In this document: positions 24,806 to 31,089 of the stretch, in pieces | Position numbering within the stretch: the stretch's first letter is position 1 | How the letters are laid out: each line of letters opens with the position of its first letter | IMG/VR virus record: IMGVR_UViG_3300049432_000207 | Coordinates: 1 to 36,502 of that record | DNA from: a virus | Length of the DNA: 36,502 nt | Reading direction: 5' to 3' (one strand) | Program-made: the position numbers and the translations under genes | The notes under the pieces: model-generated | What the model was told of the DNA's origin: nothing | Database searches by the model: none | What the model saw: the letters and a program-made list of their open reading frames with translations, nothing else

Positions 24806-24953
24806 GGCACTGACTAGCCTTGAGGAGCAAGAGCGAACTGGTCAGAGCCCATTCAAATCGTCCTGGCTAGACCTTCCCAGCTCTAGCCCTGAGTGGACGG
24901 CGGTTTCACGACCGCTAGTTCAAGGACCCAGTTGAAACGCACCGCTAGGTGCG
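24806..24953 (+). ncRNA. Candidate structured RNA / leader with five hairpins
   Basis: No reading frame fits this stretch, yet it folds into consecutive helices. GGC-CTGACTAG (24806..24817) pairs with CTGGTCAG-GCC (24838..24849), with an apical CTTG/CAAG hairpin exposing AGGAG. GGCTAG (24865..24870) pairs with CTAGCC (24883..24888), closed by GTCC/GGAC. GCGGT/ACCGC (24900..24915), TTCAA/TTGAA (24919..24936) and CGCACC/GGTGCG (24938..24953, loop GCTA) follow. It precedes a small membrane-protein gene and may be its leader or an independent RNA. The family is unknown. Confidence 0.5.
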
Positions 24954-25000
24954 GGGACGCTGGATTCCACGCCTCGTAAGGGGCACTTAGGGGTTAGTGT

Positions 25001-25150
25001 ATGGGATTCGGTCACGACCCGCTTGTATTGGTGTTCCAGGTAATCCTTCAGGTTGCCGGAGCGCTGACTCTTCTCCGCCTCCTCCTCGAAGAATTCGGTA
25101 CCTTCATCAAGTGGTTCCGCCGCTGGCGCGCTGACGTCTGGAGCGGCTGA
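25001..25150 (+). CDS. Small membrane protein, 49 aa, holin-like
   Basis: One hydrophobic helix (LVLVFQVILQVAGALTLLRL, about residues 8-27) is followed by an acidic turn and a basic, tryptophan-rich tail (IKWFRRWRADVWSG). Small size, one membrane span and charged tail resemble class III-type holins or antiholins. AGGGG about nine bases upstream supports the ATG. It lies between two structured RNA stretches in the lysis region. Confidence 0.65.
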   Translation: MGFGHDPLVLVFQVILQVAGALTLLRLLLEEFGTFIKWFRRWRADVWSG

Positions 25151-25207
25151 TGTTGATAACCGACTTGCAGGAATCGTTTTCCAGTTCCATACTTAATTCA
25201 TCAGATC

Positions 25208-25319
25208 TCTAGCTGCCAGCCTAACCGCTGGCAAATTATAGGTATATTGAGTTTGCCGCTCAATATACTATTTACTGCTACGAACCCTTAGGACTCTCAC
25301 CTTTGGGCTGGTAGCTAGA
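25208..25319 (+). ncRNA. Switch-like structured RNA upstream of CHAP gene
   Basis: TCTAGCTGCCAGCC (25208..25221) pairs with GGCTGGTAGCTAGA (25306..25319) over 14 base pairs with one G-U. The same 5-prime strand can instead form a local hairpin, TGCCAGC (25214..25220) with GCTGGCA (25227..25233). The two pairings exclude each other. Between them lies a perfect 9-bp hairpin, TATATTGAG (25243..25251) with CTCAATATA (25259..25267). Mutually exclusive helices ahead of a lysis gene are what an attenuator or riboswitch would show. Confidence 0.5.
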
Positions 25320-25401
25320 AACCTGATTCGTTCTCCTCCCCCCTAAGCCTTAACCCCACCGACGATACCCGGATGCCGTCTACGGGGCTAACGAGCCATC
25401 A

Positions 25402-25923
25402 ATTAAACGATTCGCCTATTGGCTGCCTCTGGGAATCCTCATCGGTCTTTTGCTGGGATTCCTGTTCTTCTACAGCATTGACGTAGCGGCCAACACTCCG
25501 AATAGTAATCAACCCCTCATTGACCCCGAGCACAATGCTTGGATAGAGCTATCAAACAATGTCGCATATAAACCGAACCCGCCCTCTGAATATATTCCGC
25601 CGCCACCCGTTCGACCTCGTACGGGTAACTACTGTTCTTGTGTCAATTACGTCAAAGCGCTTACTGGATTCAGCCAGAGCATCGGGTACGCCAGGAACTG
25701 GCCCATCAATTCAAGCACGCCGTTTGTTGGCGCGGTTGTCGTGACATCCGAAGGTCCGTATGGACATGTCGCTGTTATCACAGCAATTACAGAAGATGGC
25801 TTCCTCATCCTAGACGAAGCGAACTACTCTCCCTGCCGACACACCACCGGACGTCACCTCTCGGTTGATAGCCCTCTAATCCTCGGTTACTGGGTCAAAA
25901 TAATTAACCCCACACCACAATGA
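25402..25923 (+). CDS. Membrane-anchored CHAP-domain endolysin, start uncertain
   Basis: The C-terminal CHAP amidase/endopeptidase domain has C80 (CSCVNYVKALTG), H122 (YGHVAVI) and N141 (LDEANY), numbered from ATT 25402. A membrane or signal-anchor helix (YWLPLGILIGLLLGFLFFY) precedes it. A TTG at 25450 lies inside that helix and is unlikely as the start; the frame is open upstream to 25354 with no ATG, GTG or TTG. ATT at 25402 would give MKRFAYWLPLG, an ordinary signal-anchor start. TTAACCCCAC also lies upstream at 25350. The enzyme likely cleaves peptidoglycan for lysis. Confidence 0.8.
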   Translation: MKRFAYWLPLGILIGLLLGFLFFYSIDVAANTPNSNQPLIDPEHNAWIELSNNVAYKPNPPSEYIPPPPVRPRTGNYCSCVNYVKALTGFSQSIGYARNWPINSSTPFVGAVVVTSEGPYGHVAVITAITEDGFLILDEANYSPCRHTTGRHLSVDSPLILGYWVKIINPTPQ

Positions 25924-26162
25924 ACAATAGATGGTTCATGTCATCAACAGGCACAGGCGACCTGGCCTTGTTGATTAAAGGTCTTTTAGTTGCGCTCGTG
26001 CCTCTGACGGTTAATGCGTTCAGAACATTTGGCATTGACCTAGCTGAAAGCTTCTTGGTTGAATTCATCGAATCGGTCTTCGCCGCCATTGCGGCTGTGA
26101 TGATTGTCGTCGGATTGGTTCGCAAAGGAATCAATCGAATCCCTCCAACAGAGATTGAATGA
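25920..26162 (+). CDS. Two-pass membrane protein, probable holin
   Basis: 80 residues with two hydrophobic segments, LALLIKGLLVALVPLTVNAF (about 15-34) and VFAAIAAVMIVVGLV (about 53-67), and a basic C-terminus: the class II holin plan. It overlaps the CHAP stop by ATGA and the next gene by ATGA, so it is coupled to the endolysin, as holins often are. TTAACCCCAC lies upstream, with the ATG 11 bases after TTAAC. Confidence 0.75.
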   Translation: MNNRWFMSSTGTGDLALLIKGLLVALVPLTVNAFRTFGIDLAESFLVEFIESVFAAIAAVMIVVGLVRKGINRIPPTEIE

Positions 26163-26341
26163 CACTTCGGTGCGACAAGCACAAATGCAAGCTAGTGAAA
26201 CGAAGGCACGGTTCTGGCTATATCTGGAAGTGCCCGCATTCACACGCCCCAATCAAGCAGTTCTACAGCGACTCCAATCTGGAGTGCAAGAACTGCCACC
26301 GCCAACTCCCCAATAAATTTGCGCACGTAAATGGCTGCTAG
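26159..26341 (+). CDS. Zinc-ribbon-like protein, 60 aa
   Basis: Cysteines and histidines at C5, H8, C10, C25, C43, C46 and C60 make one or two small zinc-binding knuckles (RCDKHKC, ECKNCHRQ) in a very basic protein. Nucleic-acid or protein binding is likely. It is translationally coupled to the holin-like gene through ATGA and is the last gene of the virion/lysis block without Shine-Dalgarno sites. Confidence 0.65.
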   Translation: MTLRCDKHKCKLVKRRHGSGYIWKCPHSHAPIKQFYSDSNLECKNCHRQLPNKFAHVNGC

Positions 26342-26351
26342 GAGCCTGACT

Positions 26352-26416
26352 CAGACAAACCATTTGTCTGGAAGATAACTGCATGGGCAGGAACTGAATC
26401 GACCCAGTTCGTGCCC
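26352..26416 (+). repeat. Two strong hairpins at the block boundary
   Basis: CAGACAAA (26352..26359) pairs perfectly with TTTGTCTG (26363..26370). GGGCA-GAACTG (26385..26396) pairs with CAGTTC-TGCCC (26405..26416) over 11 base pairs with one G-G mismatch. Neither has a U-run, so they may protect or separate transcripts. They fall between the SD-less lysis genes and the SD-led accessory genes. Confidence 0.55.
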
Positions 26417-26462
26417 CTAAGTTAGTCCCCTAGTTCTTTATTCCCCATCAGGAGGAACCACT

Positions 26463-26528
26463 ATGCGTTGTTGGTTCTATGTGTCGGTCTTTCTCATCAT
26501 CGCCTTATACGTGGCGTTTTTCGCTTAG
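26463..26528 (+). CDS. 21-aa membrane peptide
   Basis: A tiny frame, MRCWFYVSVFLIIALYVAFF plus Ala, that is almost wholly one membrane helix. A strong AGGAGG site lies at the right distance before the ATG, which is the main reason to accept it. It opens the accessory block and is followed after nine bases by the next gene. It may be a toxin-like, regulatory or lysis-related peptide. Confidence 0.5.
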   Translation: MRCWFYVSVFLIIALYVAFFA

Positions 26529-26537
26529 GAGACCCCA

Positions 26538-26681
26538 ATGGAAAAGTTACCCGAAGTCGTCTGTCCTGTCTGCAACCTCGTTCAGGTCTGGCGCGGCCAG
26601 CACTACTGCATCCACAAGGGCTGCTGGTGGAGCAACTGGTTCCACAAGAACCTGATGGAAGTCGTAAAGCCGGCGTCATGA
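26538..26681 (+). CDS. Small zinc-finger protein, 47 aa
   Basis: CPVC near the N-terminus and a second pair, YCIHKGC, form a compact C-x2-C...C-x4-C zinc ribbon, followed by an aromatic helix (WWSNWFHKNLMEVV). It shares ATGA with the next zinc-finger gene, so the two are made together. It is too short for a full enzyme and is more likely a regulator or inhibitor of a host protein. Confidence 0.6.
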   Translation: MEKLPEVVCPVCNLVQVWRGQHYCIHKGCWWSNWFHKNLMEVVKPAS

Positions 26682-26857
26682 AGAACTGCGACCTCTGCAT
26701 GCGCCCAGGTGCCACCGAACTGGTCGGCCCTTGGGACCTACACATTCACTGCGTCCCAATCTTTCAGAGGAGGTATTTGTGCGTAAAGCCAACACCTCCT
26801 GTAAAGCAGGAGACCGCCGATTCTGCCTCTACTGCCGACGAGAAATTGTCTGGATAA
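26678..26857 (+). CDS. Small CxxC zinc-finger protein, 59 aa
   Basis: NCDLCMRPGATELVGPWDLH, then HCVPIF, gives a CxxC and an H-x-H-C arrangement typical of a treble-clef-like knuckle. A polar, probably disordered tail follows. It overlaps the previous gene by ATGA, and its 3-prime part overlaps the next gene (from 26779) by 79 bases in another frame. Confidence 0.55.
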   Translation: MKNCDLCMRPGATELVGPWDLHIHCVPIFQRRYLCVKPTPPVKQETADSASTADEKLSG

Positions 26858-27138
26858 CAGACTTTTTCTTCGACCCTGACTTCTCCCCCCACCCGCATCA
26901 CACCACCTGTCAACAACTGGTTCTCAAGCATCGGGAGGTTCCCCATGTTTCGACGAAACGTCCCGTTCGTGCTGTGGTGCATCCTAGCCGCCCTGTTGCT
27001 CCTGTGCACTCCGTTAGTTTCGGCCCCAGCGCAACGAAGCGACGAAATCTCGCTCGCCATCTCTCCGAAGGTATTGATTTGTCCTCTCGGCAAGACCGCT
27101 TGGGTCAAGACCCTCACTCGGATACCCCGACATCCTGA
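26779..27138 (+). CDS. Zinc-knuckle protein, GTG start, long overlap with next gene
   Basis: GTG at 26779 follows AGAGGAGG by five bases, an ideal site. The N-terminal 55 residues contain FCLYCRREIVW and HPHHTTC, a CxxC...HxxxC knuckle like that of HNH-related proteins, though no HNH catalytic set is evident. From about codon 56 on, the frame runs through the next gene and the protein is Ser/Pro/Arg-rich, so the C-terminal half may be unstructured or merely the shadow of that gene. No stop intervenes. Confidence 0.5.
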   Translation: MRKANTSCKAGDRRFCLYCRREIVWITDFFFDPDFSPHPHHTTCQQLVLKHREVPHVSTKRPVRAVVHPSRPVAPVHSVSFGPSATKRRNLARHLSEGIDLSSRQDRLGQDPHSDTPTS

Positions 27139-27334
27139 CAATCGCTACCGCTCCGTGTCCTGGGCATCTGTCACCGGCATGTCTGGCGCGTTCACCGCAC
27201 AGATGGAAGCTGAAGACGCTGCTGTCTTCGAGCGGTTAATCGAGGTCACCCCTGGTGATTATCTGTTCACCGCCTGCGTCTACCGCCCCCGAGCTATCCG
27301 CTTCTGCGTGAGCCAGGAAGTCGAGGTGCACTGA
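26945..27334 (+). CDS. Secreted or periplasmic protein with signal peptide, 129 aa
   Basis: A clear signal peptide (RRNVPFVLWCILAALLLLCT, cleavage near VSAPA) precedes a beta-rich domain of about 100 residues with three cysteines (LICPLGK, FTACVYRP, FCVSQ), perhaps an Ig-like fold. GGGAGG lies just before the ATG. It overlaps the preceding gene by 194 bases in another frame and the next by one base. An exported phage protein may act in superinfection exclusion, but this is inference. Confidence 0.6.
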   Translation: MFRRNVPFVLWCILAALLLLCTPLVSAPAQRSDEISLAISPKVLICPLGKTAWVKTLTRIPRHPDNRYRSVSWASVTGMSGAFTAQMEAEDAAVFERLIEVTPGDYLFTACVYRPRAIRFCVSQEVEVH

Positions 27335-27525
27335 TGACCAACGACGCCAATTTCGCCTGCCTGTGCTGTGGCGGCACTTACACCAAGGGCCACCACTACT
27401 GCATTGAGGAATGTCATGTCGACGGAACGGAGGTGTACCACTACGACTTCTGCCAGAAGTGCATTGAGCTTTTGCTCAATTCATTTCGTCGGCAGTTTCA
27501 GAAACGTCTGCACGTCGAAGAATAA
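27334..27525 (+). CDS. Cysteine-rich zinc-binding protein, 63 aa
   Basis: ACLCCGGTY, HHYCIEECH and FCQKCIELL give three cysteine pairs with intervening histidines, enough for two zinc sites. The C-terminal helix is basic (NSFRRQFQKRLHVEE). The start overlaps the preceding stop (TGATG) and has GAGGTG upstream. It is one of four small zinc proteins in this block. Confidence 0.65.
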   Translation: MTNDANFACLCCGGTYTKGHHYCIEECHVDGTEVYHYDFCQKCIELLLNSFRRQFQKRLHVEE

Positions 27526-27550
27526 CTCGGTCACACAACAGGAGAGAGAC

Positions 27551-27853
27551 GTGATAGTCAAAATCATTCCAAACGAGAAAGGGAATCCCCCAGGCAAGCT
27601 TGCCGAGGCGGAACTCCATTTCAATGCCGGCCCTCTTGAGGGTCTGAAGCTGATTGGATTCGCCGTCTGGGAACGCAAGACCGGCAACGGCAGAAACGTC
27701 ACGTTCCCTGCACGCCAGTACAGCGTCAACGGTGAACGCAGAAGCTTCGCGCTGCTGCGGCCCCTGGCTGACGTCGACGCCCAGAACCGAGTCCGCGACC
27801 TGGTCCTCCAGGCTTATGCCGAATACGAAGCAGAAGCCGCCAAAGCGTCCTGA
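27551..27853 (+). CDS. Hypothetical alpha/beta protein, 100 aa, GTG start
   Basis: Beta strands (ELHFNAGPLEGLKLIGFAVW) with ERKTGNGRNVTFPARQYSVN recall SpoVG-like small folds that sit around similar lengths; the resemblance is loose. AGGAG lies before the GTG. A C-terminal helix (RDLVLQAYAEYEAEAAKA) closes it. It is part of the SD-led accessory operon. Function not known. Confidence 0.65.
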   Translation: MIVKIIPNEKGNPPGKLAEAELHFNAGPLEGLKLIGFAVWERKTGNGRNVTFPARQYSVNGERRSFALLRPLADVDAQNRVRDLVLQAYAEYEAEAAKAS

Positions 27854-27863
27854 ACTCACCGTC

Positions 27864-27998
27864 GTGGTGAGAATTCAGCGCCTACCGACATCTCCGAAGT
27901 GGAGCGAACTGCGCATCGCTTCGGAGATTACTTCCAATCTCCAGTACGAGGGTTTCGATGCTGACATTCGTTTTGTTCCTGATTCTGGGAGGAGCTAA
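27864..27998 (+). CDS. Small hypothetical protein, 44 aa, GTG start
   Basis: A short frame (VRIQRLPTSPKWSELRIASE, then LQYEGFDADIRFVPDSGRS) fills the gap between two genes and overlaps the next start by TAATG. It reads as an alpha/beta hairpin. Two adjacent GTG codons (27864, 27867) could serve as start, and no good Shine-Dalgarno site is seen. Support comes from the tight fit. Confidence 0.45.
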   Translation: MVRIQRLPTSPKWSELRIASEITSNLQYEGFDADIRFVPDSGRS

Positions 27999-28720
27999 TG
28001 CAGGGATTGATGTTACACGCGGGCGCGAAATTCATTGGACGCCAGGACCTCTTGGCGCTTCCAACGCCCGACTCGACCGAAACACACAAACCGATAGCCC
28101 ACAGCCGGGTCATCGGCGGGATCATCGAAGCCCTGGCTTACCGGAAGCTGGAGATTGCACGCGAAGAATACGGCGTGACGCCCGACGGTATGTGCATGTT
28201 CGGCTTCATCGAGGTCAACGTCGAACGGGACGGCATCCGTCTCGGTATCGCCGTAAGGAACGCCAACAACAAGGCGTTCGCCCTCGGTCTCGTTGCCGGG
28301 TATCGCACGTTCATCTGCGACAATCGAGCGTTCCGCGGCGAGTTCTTCGCCGTCACACGGCGCCACTCGAAAGCCCTCGAGGCCGAACTGCAAGACGTTC
28401 TGGCCATCGGGGTCGACCGGGTACAGCGCCAGTTTGAGCCGATGCTCGCCCAGGTCGACGCCTGGAAGAACCATCAGCTGCCGGACATCCAAGCCAAGGA
28501 GTTGATTTACAACGCATTCGTGCGTGAAGAAATCGACGCCCCGAAGCACCTGATGCGCGACGTCGACCGTCTGTATTTCGAGCCCGAGTACGAGGAATTC
28601 AAGCCTCGCACCGTGTATTCGATGCAGAACGCGTTCACCAGCGCTTTTCAGAAACTGGACCCGATACCGATGTATCGAGCAACGTCCAGCGCCGGCGAAT
28701 ATTTCGCCGCTTTCAGCTAA
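27998..28720 (+). CDS. Phage/plasmid-type protein, perhaps DUF932-like, 240 aa
   Basis: Segments HSRVIGGIIEALAYRKLEIA, IRLGIAVRNANNKAFALGLV and YRTFICDNRAF resemble the DUF932 family of phage and plasmid proteins (recollection, not a search), whose function is poorly known. Length agrees. GGGAGG lies ten bases before the ATG. It is the last gene before a strong terminator, so it ends the accessory operon that starts at 26463. Confidence 0.65.
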   Translation: MQGLMLHAGAKFIGRQDLLALPTPDSTETHKPIAHSRVIGGIIEALAYRKLEIAREEYGVTPDGMCMFGFIEVNVERDGIRLGIAVRNANNKAFALGLVAGYRTFICDNRAFRGEFFAVTRRHSKALEAELQDVLAIGVDRVQRQFEPMLAQVDAWKNHQLPDIQAKELIYNAFVREEIDAPKHLMRDVDRLYFEPEYEEFKPRTVYSMQNAFTSAFQKLDPIPMYRATSSAGEYFAAFS

Positions 28721-28725
28721 CTCAA

Positions 28726-28766
28726 AGCCCCCAGCTTGCCTACCAGCAGCTCGGGGCTCTTTTTCT
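28726..28766 (+). terminator. Rho-independent terminator
   Basis: AGCCCC and AGCT on the 5-prime side pair with AGCT and GGGGCT on the other, giving a stem of about ten base pairs, followed by CTTTTTCT. It ends the 26463..28720 operon. Confidence 0.88.
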
Positions 28767-28817
28767 ATTTGAACGTAAGTACCTATCTGAGGAATAATCA
28801 GCAGCCTTGGAGGGTAA

Positions 28818-29171
28818 ATGACACCAGCGACAGCTCAGGATCTTTCGGCCTTATTTGGTAACGTCAAGGAACAGGTCAACAGTTATAACCAAGAACGCTC
28901 GCGCCTGGCGGACAGCTTGCGGGAAATTGTCACCAATGCGCAGCAGTTACTGGAGCAGTTGGGCGAACCGGTAGCCGGTGGTCGTCGCCGCGGACGTCCT
29001 GCTGGTGCTGGCACTCGTCGGCGCGGACCTGGCCGACCGAAGGGATCAGGCAAGAAGAAGGGCGGCAAGAGAGGCCGACGTAAGGGCGCGAAGATGTCAG
29101 CTGAAGCCCGCGCCAAGATTGCCGCCGCACAGAAAAAGCGTTGGGCCAAGGTTCGGGCTGAGGCTAAATAA
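28818..29171 (+). CDS. Histone-like / AT-hook-rich basic protein, 117 aa
   Basis: A helical N-terminus (QVNSYNQERSRLADSLREIV) leads to an Arg/Lys/Gly-rich middle with AT-hook-like cores (RRGRPAG, RRGPGRPKGSG) and a C-terminal motif, KMSAEARAKIAAAQKKRWAK, that is frequent in DNA-associated proteins of Acidobacteriota, Planctomycetes and relatives (recollection). It probably binds DNA. GGAGG lies before the ATG. It is a single-gene unit between a terminator and a promoter. Confidence 0.75.
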   Translation: MTPATAQDLSALFGNVKEQVNSYNQERSRLADSLREIVTNAQQLLEQLGEPVAGGRRRGRPAGAGTRRRGPGRPKGSGKKKGGKRGRRKGAKMSAEARAKIAAAQKKRWAKVRAEAK

Positions 29172-29243
29172 ATTTCGTTCCAGAACAGCGTACGGGTGTA
29201 AGCTGCGCCAATACAATCAGTTGCGGATGCATAAAATACCCGA

Positions 29244-29275
29244 TTGACTCCGGGGGGGGGGGGTACTGATATAAA
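29244..29275 (+). promoter_or_regulatory. Promoter with 12-G spacer tract, possible phase switch
   Basis: TTGACT (29244..29249) and an extended -10 box, TGATATAAA (29267..29275), are separated by 20 bases that include an unbroken run of 12 G (29252..29263). A 17-base spacer is optimal, so losing three G residues would restore it. The lipoprotein ATG lies about 32 bases downstream. The layout matches phase-variable promoters known in Neisseria (porA, opc). Confidence 0.6.
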
Positions 29276-29306
29276 AACAGTTTCCCCTCGCAAGAAAGGC
29301 GCCTCC

Positions 29307-29816
29307 ATGCGGCCTGCTTTTTCCGTTTTGTTCCTTCTCCCGGTCCTCACTGCTCTGGCCTGCAACCGGTTGGGTGACGGGACCAGTCCTACTCCTACTG
29401 CTCCACAATCCCCGACCTCGTACGTAATGCTTGCGGCCGGCTCGCTGACCTACGTCCGTGAACCCGGTTATGCCAACCCCTTAAACCCAACTGATAGCGC
29501 AGAAGCAATGGTAGCCTCCTGGCCGGGGCAGACGATAACCTATATCTGCGCCAACAGCCAAGGGCAGCTGAAGAATGTCACCTGGGACGAGGACGGTAAA
29601 AAGACGACTTGCAACGTGGACGTCCAGCTTCCCGTCGGTGTAGACATCGAGCTAAGCACACTCGATATCGTGAAGGCTGAGGCCGGCTACCCGCGGTCAG
29701 GGGTTCGCGGGAAGATGCAGTACTTATACGGCACGTTACTGACGAACATCGTAAATAACCCGGACCACTCCCAAGCCGCCAAGTTCCGCCTGAACACGGC
29801 TGGACAGCTTAACTAG
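29307..29816 (+). CDS. Lipoprotein, 169 aa
   Basis: MRPAFSVLFLLPVLTALAC is a lipoprotein signal with the lipid-accepting Cys at 19; a Thr/Pro/Ser linker and a beta-rich domain follow (TSYVMLAAGSLTYV, VDVQLPVGVDIELS). The ATG at 29307 is chosen over 29244 because the signal peptide starts there and AAAGG precedes it. It stands alone behind the poly-G promoter and before a terminator. A phage lipoprotein of this kind may alter receptors or exclude other phages; no family is recognised. Confidence 0.75.
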   Translation: MRPAFSVLFLLPVLTALACNRLGDGTSPTPTAPQSPTSYVMLAAGSLTYVREPGYANPLNPTDSAEAMVASWPGQTITYICANSQGQLKNVTWDEDGKKTTCNVDVQLPVGVDIELSTLDIVKAEAGYPRSGVRGKMQYLYGTLLTNIVNNPDHSQAAKFRLNTAGQLN

Positions 29817-29826
29817 CCTCAATACG

Positions 29827-29856
29827 AAAAGCCGCCCTCAGTCATGGGCGGCTTAC
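29827..29856. terminator. Bidirectional terminator
   Basis: GCCGCCC (29831..29837) pairs with GGGCGGC (29846..29852). On the minus strand the stem is followed by TTTTCG, and on the plus strand by TTACTCT. It lies between the plus-strand lipoprotein gene and the end of the minus-strand ssDNA-binding block, so it can serve both. Confidence 0.8.
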
Positions 29857-29907
29857 TCTGCATCAGGCTGCTGGCAACGGACAGGTTACCGTTTGGCCGA
29901 GCGTATG

Positions 29908-30099
29908 CTACGCGCCAGCTTCTGGACGCAGTTTACTTATCAATTTCACCAAGGCCTCCATCTCAGTCTCGCCCGATTCCATCACTGGCCAAGACGCCAC
30001 CGTAACTCGCGGCGTCCTGTCCTTGTCTGTGGACCAGACCATGCTGGTCATGCCGAGACCTTTGGCGATGTTAATTAATTCGTGTAAATCCGATTGCAT
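29908..30099 (-). CDS. Hypothetical protein, 63 aa
   Basis: A small alpha/beta protein (MQSDLHELINIAKGLGMTS, SGETEMEALVKLISKLRPEA). The ATG at 30099 overlaps the stop of the preceding minus-strand gene (TGATG), so it is coupled; the longer frame from 30144 is rejected for that reason. It ends the minus-strand block that starts with the probable ssDNA-binding gene. Role unknown. Confidence 0.65.
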   Translation of the reverse strand: MQSDLHELINIAKGLGMTSMVWSTDKDRTPRVTVASWPVMESGETEMEALVKLISKLRPEAGA

Positions 30100-30452
30100 C
30101 AAAGTAACTTTTCTTTGATTTGATTGATGGCACGCTCCATCCACCGGCGATAGAACAATTCGAAGTCAGACCCGTCTGATGGCTGATGTTGCTGGTGGTA
30201 GATGAACAGCACCGCACGTAATCTCTGACTTGGCGACTTTTCACCGTCTTCCAAATGGATGTCCGGTAATTCTGGAATGTTAATCTTGGTCTCTGGTGCG
30301 CCCAGGAAGAAGAACCAACCAACTTTCTCATGCAGGGCGAACAGTTCCGCCAGCTGCTCTGGCGTCAGATTCTCTTGCGTGTCGACCACAATCCGCGCAT
30401 GCCGGCTCATGGTCTTCACTTCCTGAATTGTGGCTGGGATGGCTGTTTTCAT
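30099..30452 (-). CDS. Hypothetical replication-block protein, 117 aa
   Basis: An alpha/beta protein with VDTQENLTPEQLAELFALHE, KVGWFFFLGAPE and a helical C-terminus (DFELFYRRWMERAINQIKEK). It starts directly after the stop of the probable ssDNA-binding gene and is coupled to the 63-residue gene after it. The genomic link suggests a role in DNA replication or recombination, but no motif proves it. A phage-conserved family is likely from its character. Confidence 0.65.
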   Translation of the reverse strand: MKTAIPATIQEVKTMSRHARIVVDTQENLTPEQLAELFALHEKVGWFFFLGAPETKINIPELPDIHLEDGEKSPSQRLRAVLFIYHQQHQPSDGSDFELFYRRWMERAINQIKEKLL

Positions 30453-30974
30453 TTACACCGGCATCTCCACCTGAATGTCAGGGACGTCATCCACTGGTTC
30501 TGGCTGTGAAGGCTCTGGTGCTGGCTGCTTTTCGTTTAGAGCCTTCTGCAACTCTCCAATCGGCTGTGTGCCCACCAGCAGCGCCTTCTCGGCAACCGTC
30601 AGCGGCGTGTTCTGCCTGGCTGCCACGACCGTGTATTCCACGTCTATCGTGCCCGCCTTGGTGGCGTTGATGGTGATGTCATACGGCATTGGCACTTCAT
30701 CGAACGCGTAATCCGCGTCTCGCTGCAGCGCCTCAATCTGTTTGTAAATGGTGTGCGCCATGAAGAACGGTTTAATCTTGGCGTCCTTGCGGTCCAGGAC
30801 GTAGCAAAGCCATTTGAACGTCGGCTTGCCCAGGTACTCGCCTGGATGCTCGAGGCATTCCGACATCAGCCGGACTTTGTTCGCACCCTCTTGGACCTTA
30901 AAATAATCACCCTTACCTAGCAACCCTTCCTTCTCGGCCTTCTCTCGATTGGCCGCAAAATTGACTTTCGTCAT
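30453..30974 (-). CDS. Probable ssDNA-binding protein, 173 aa
   Basis: The body contains KVRLMSECLEHPGEYLGKP, FKWLCYVLDRKDAKIKPFFM and PYDITINATKAGTIDVEYTV, which fit an OB-fold-like phage protein associated with replication; the C-terminus ends in a Pro/Glu/Asp-rich acidic tail, as ssDNA-binding proteins commonly do. AAGGAAA precedes the ATG. It heads a three-gene minus-strand unit, with a large hairpin in the mRNA leader. Identity is probable, not certain. Confidence 0.65.
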   Translation of the reverse strand: MTKVNFAANREKAEKEGLLGKGDYFKVQEGANKVRLMSECLEHPGEYLGKPTFKWLCYVLDRKDAKIKPFFMAHTIYKQIEALQRDADYAFDEVPMPYDITINATKAGTIDVEYTVVAARQNTPLTVAEKALLVGTQPIGELQKALNEKQPAPEPSQPEPVDDVPDIQVEMPV

Positions 30975-30980
30975 AAAACA

Positions 30981-31039
30981 TTTCCTTTAAACGGGCGGAC
31001 CAACCTCGACACGGGGCCGGCGTTGATCCGACCCGCCCG
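30981..31039 (-). promoter_or_regulatory. Leader hairpin abutting the ribosome site of 30974
   Basis: On the minus strand CGGGCGG (complement of 31033..31039) pairs with CCGCCCG (complement of 30992..30998), and CAAC with GTTG extend it. The stem ends a few bases before AAAGGAAA, the ribosome-binding site of the 30453..30974 gene. The protein it precedes is a probable ssDNA/RNA binder, so autogenous control through this hairpin is possible. Confidence 0.4.
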
Positions 31040-31089
31040 TGTTAATTACTCCTGAATTCTGACAAATGAAAATTTTCTTGTCGAATGAG

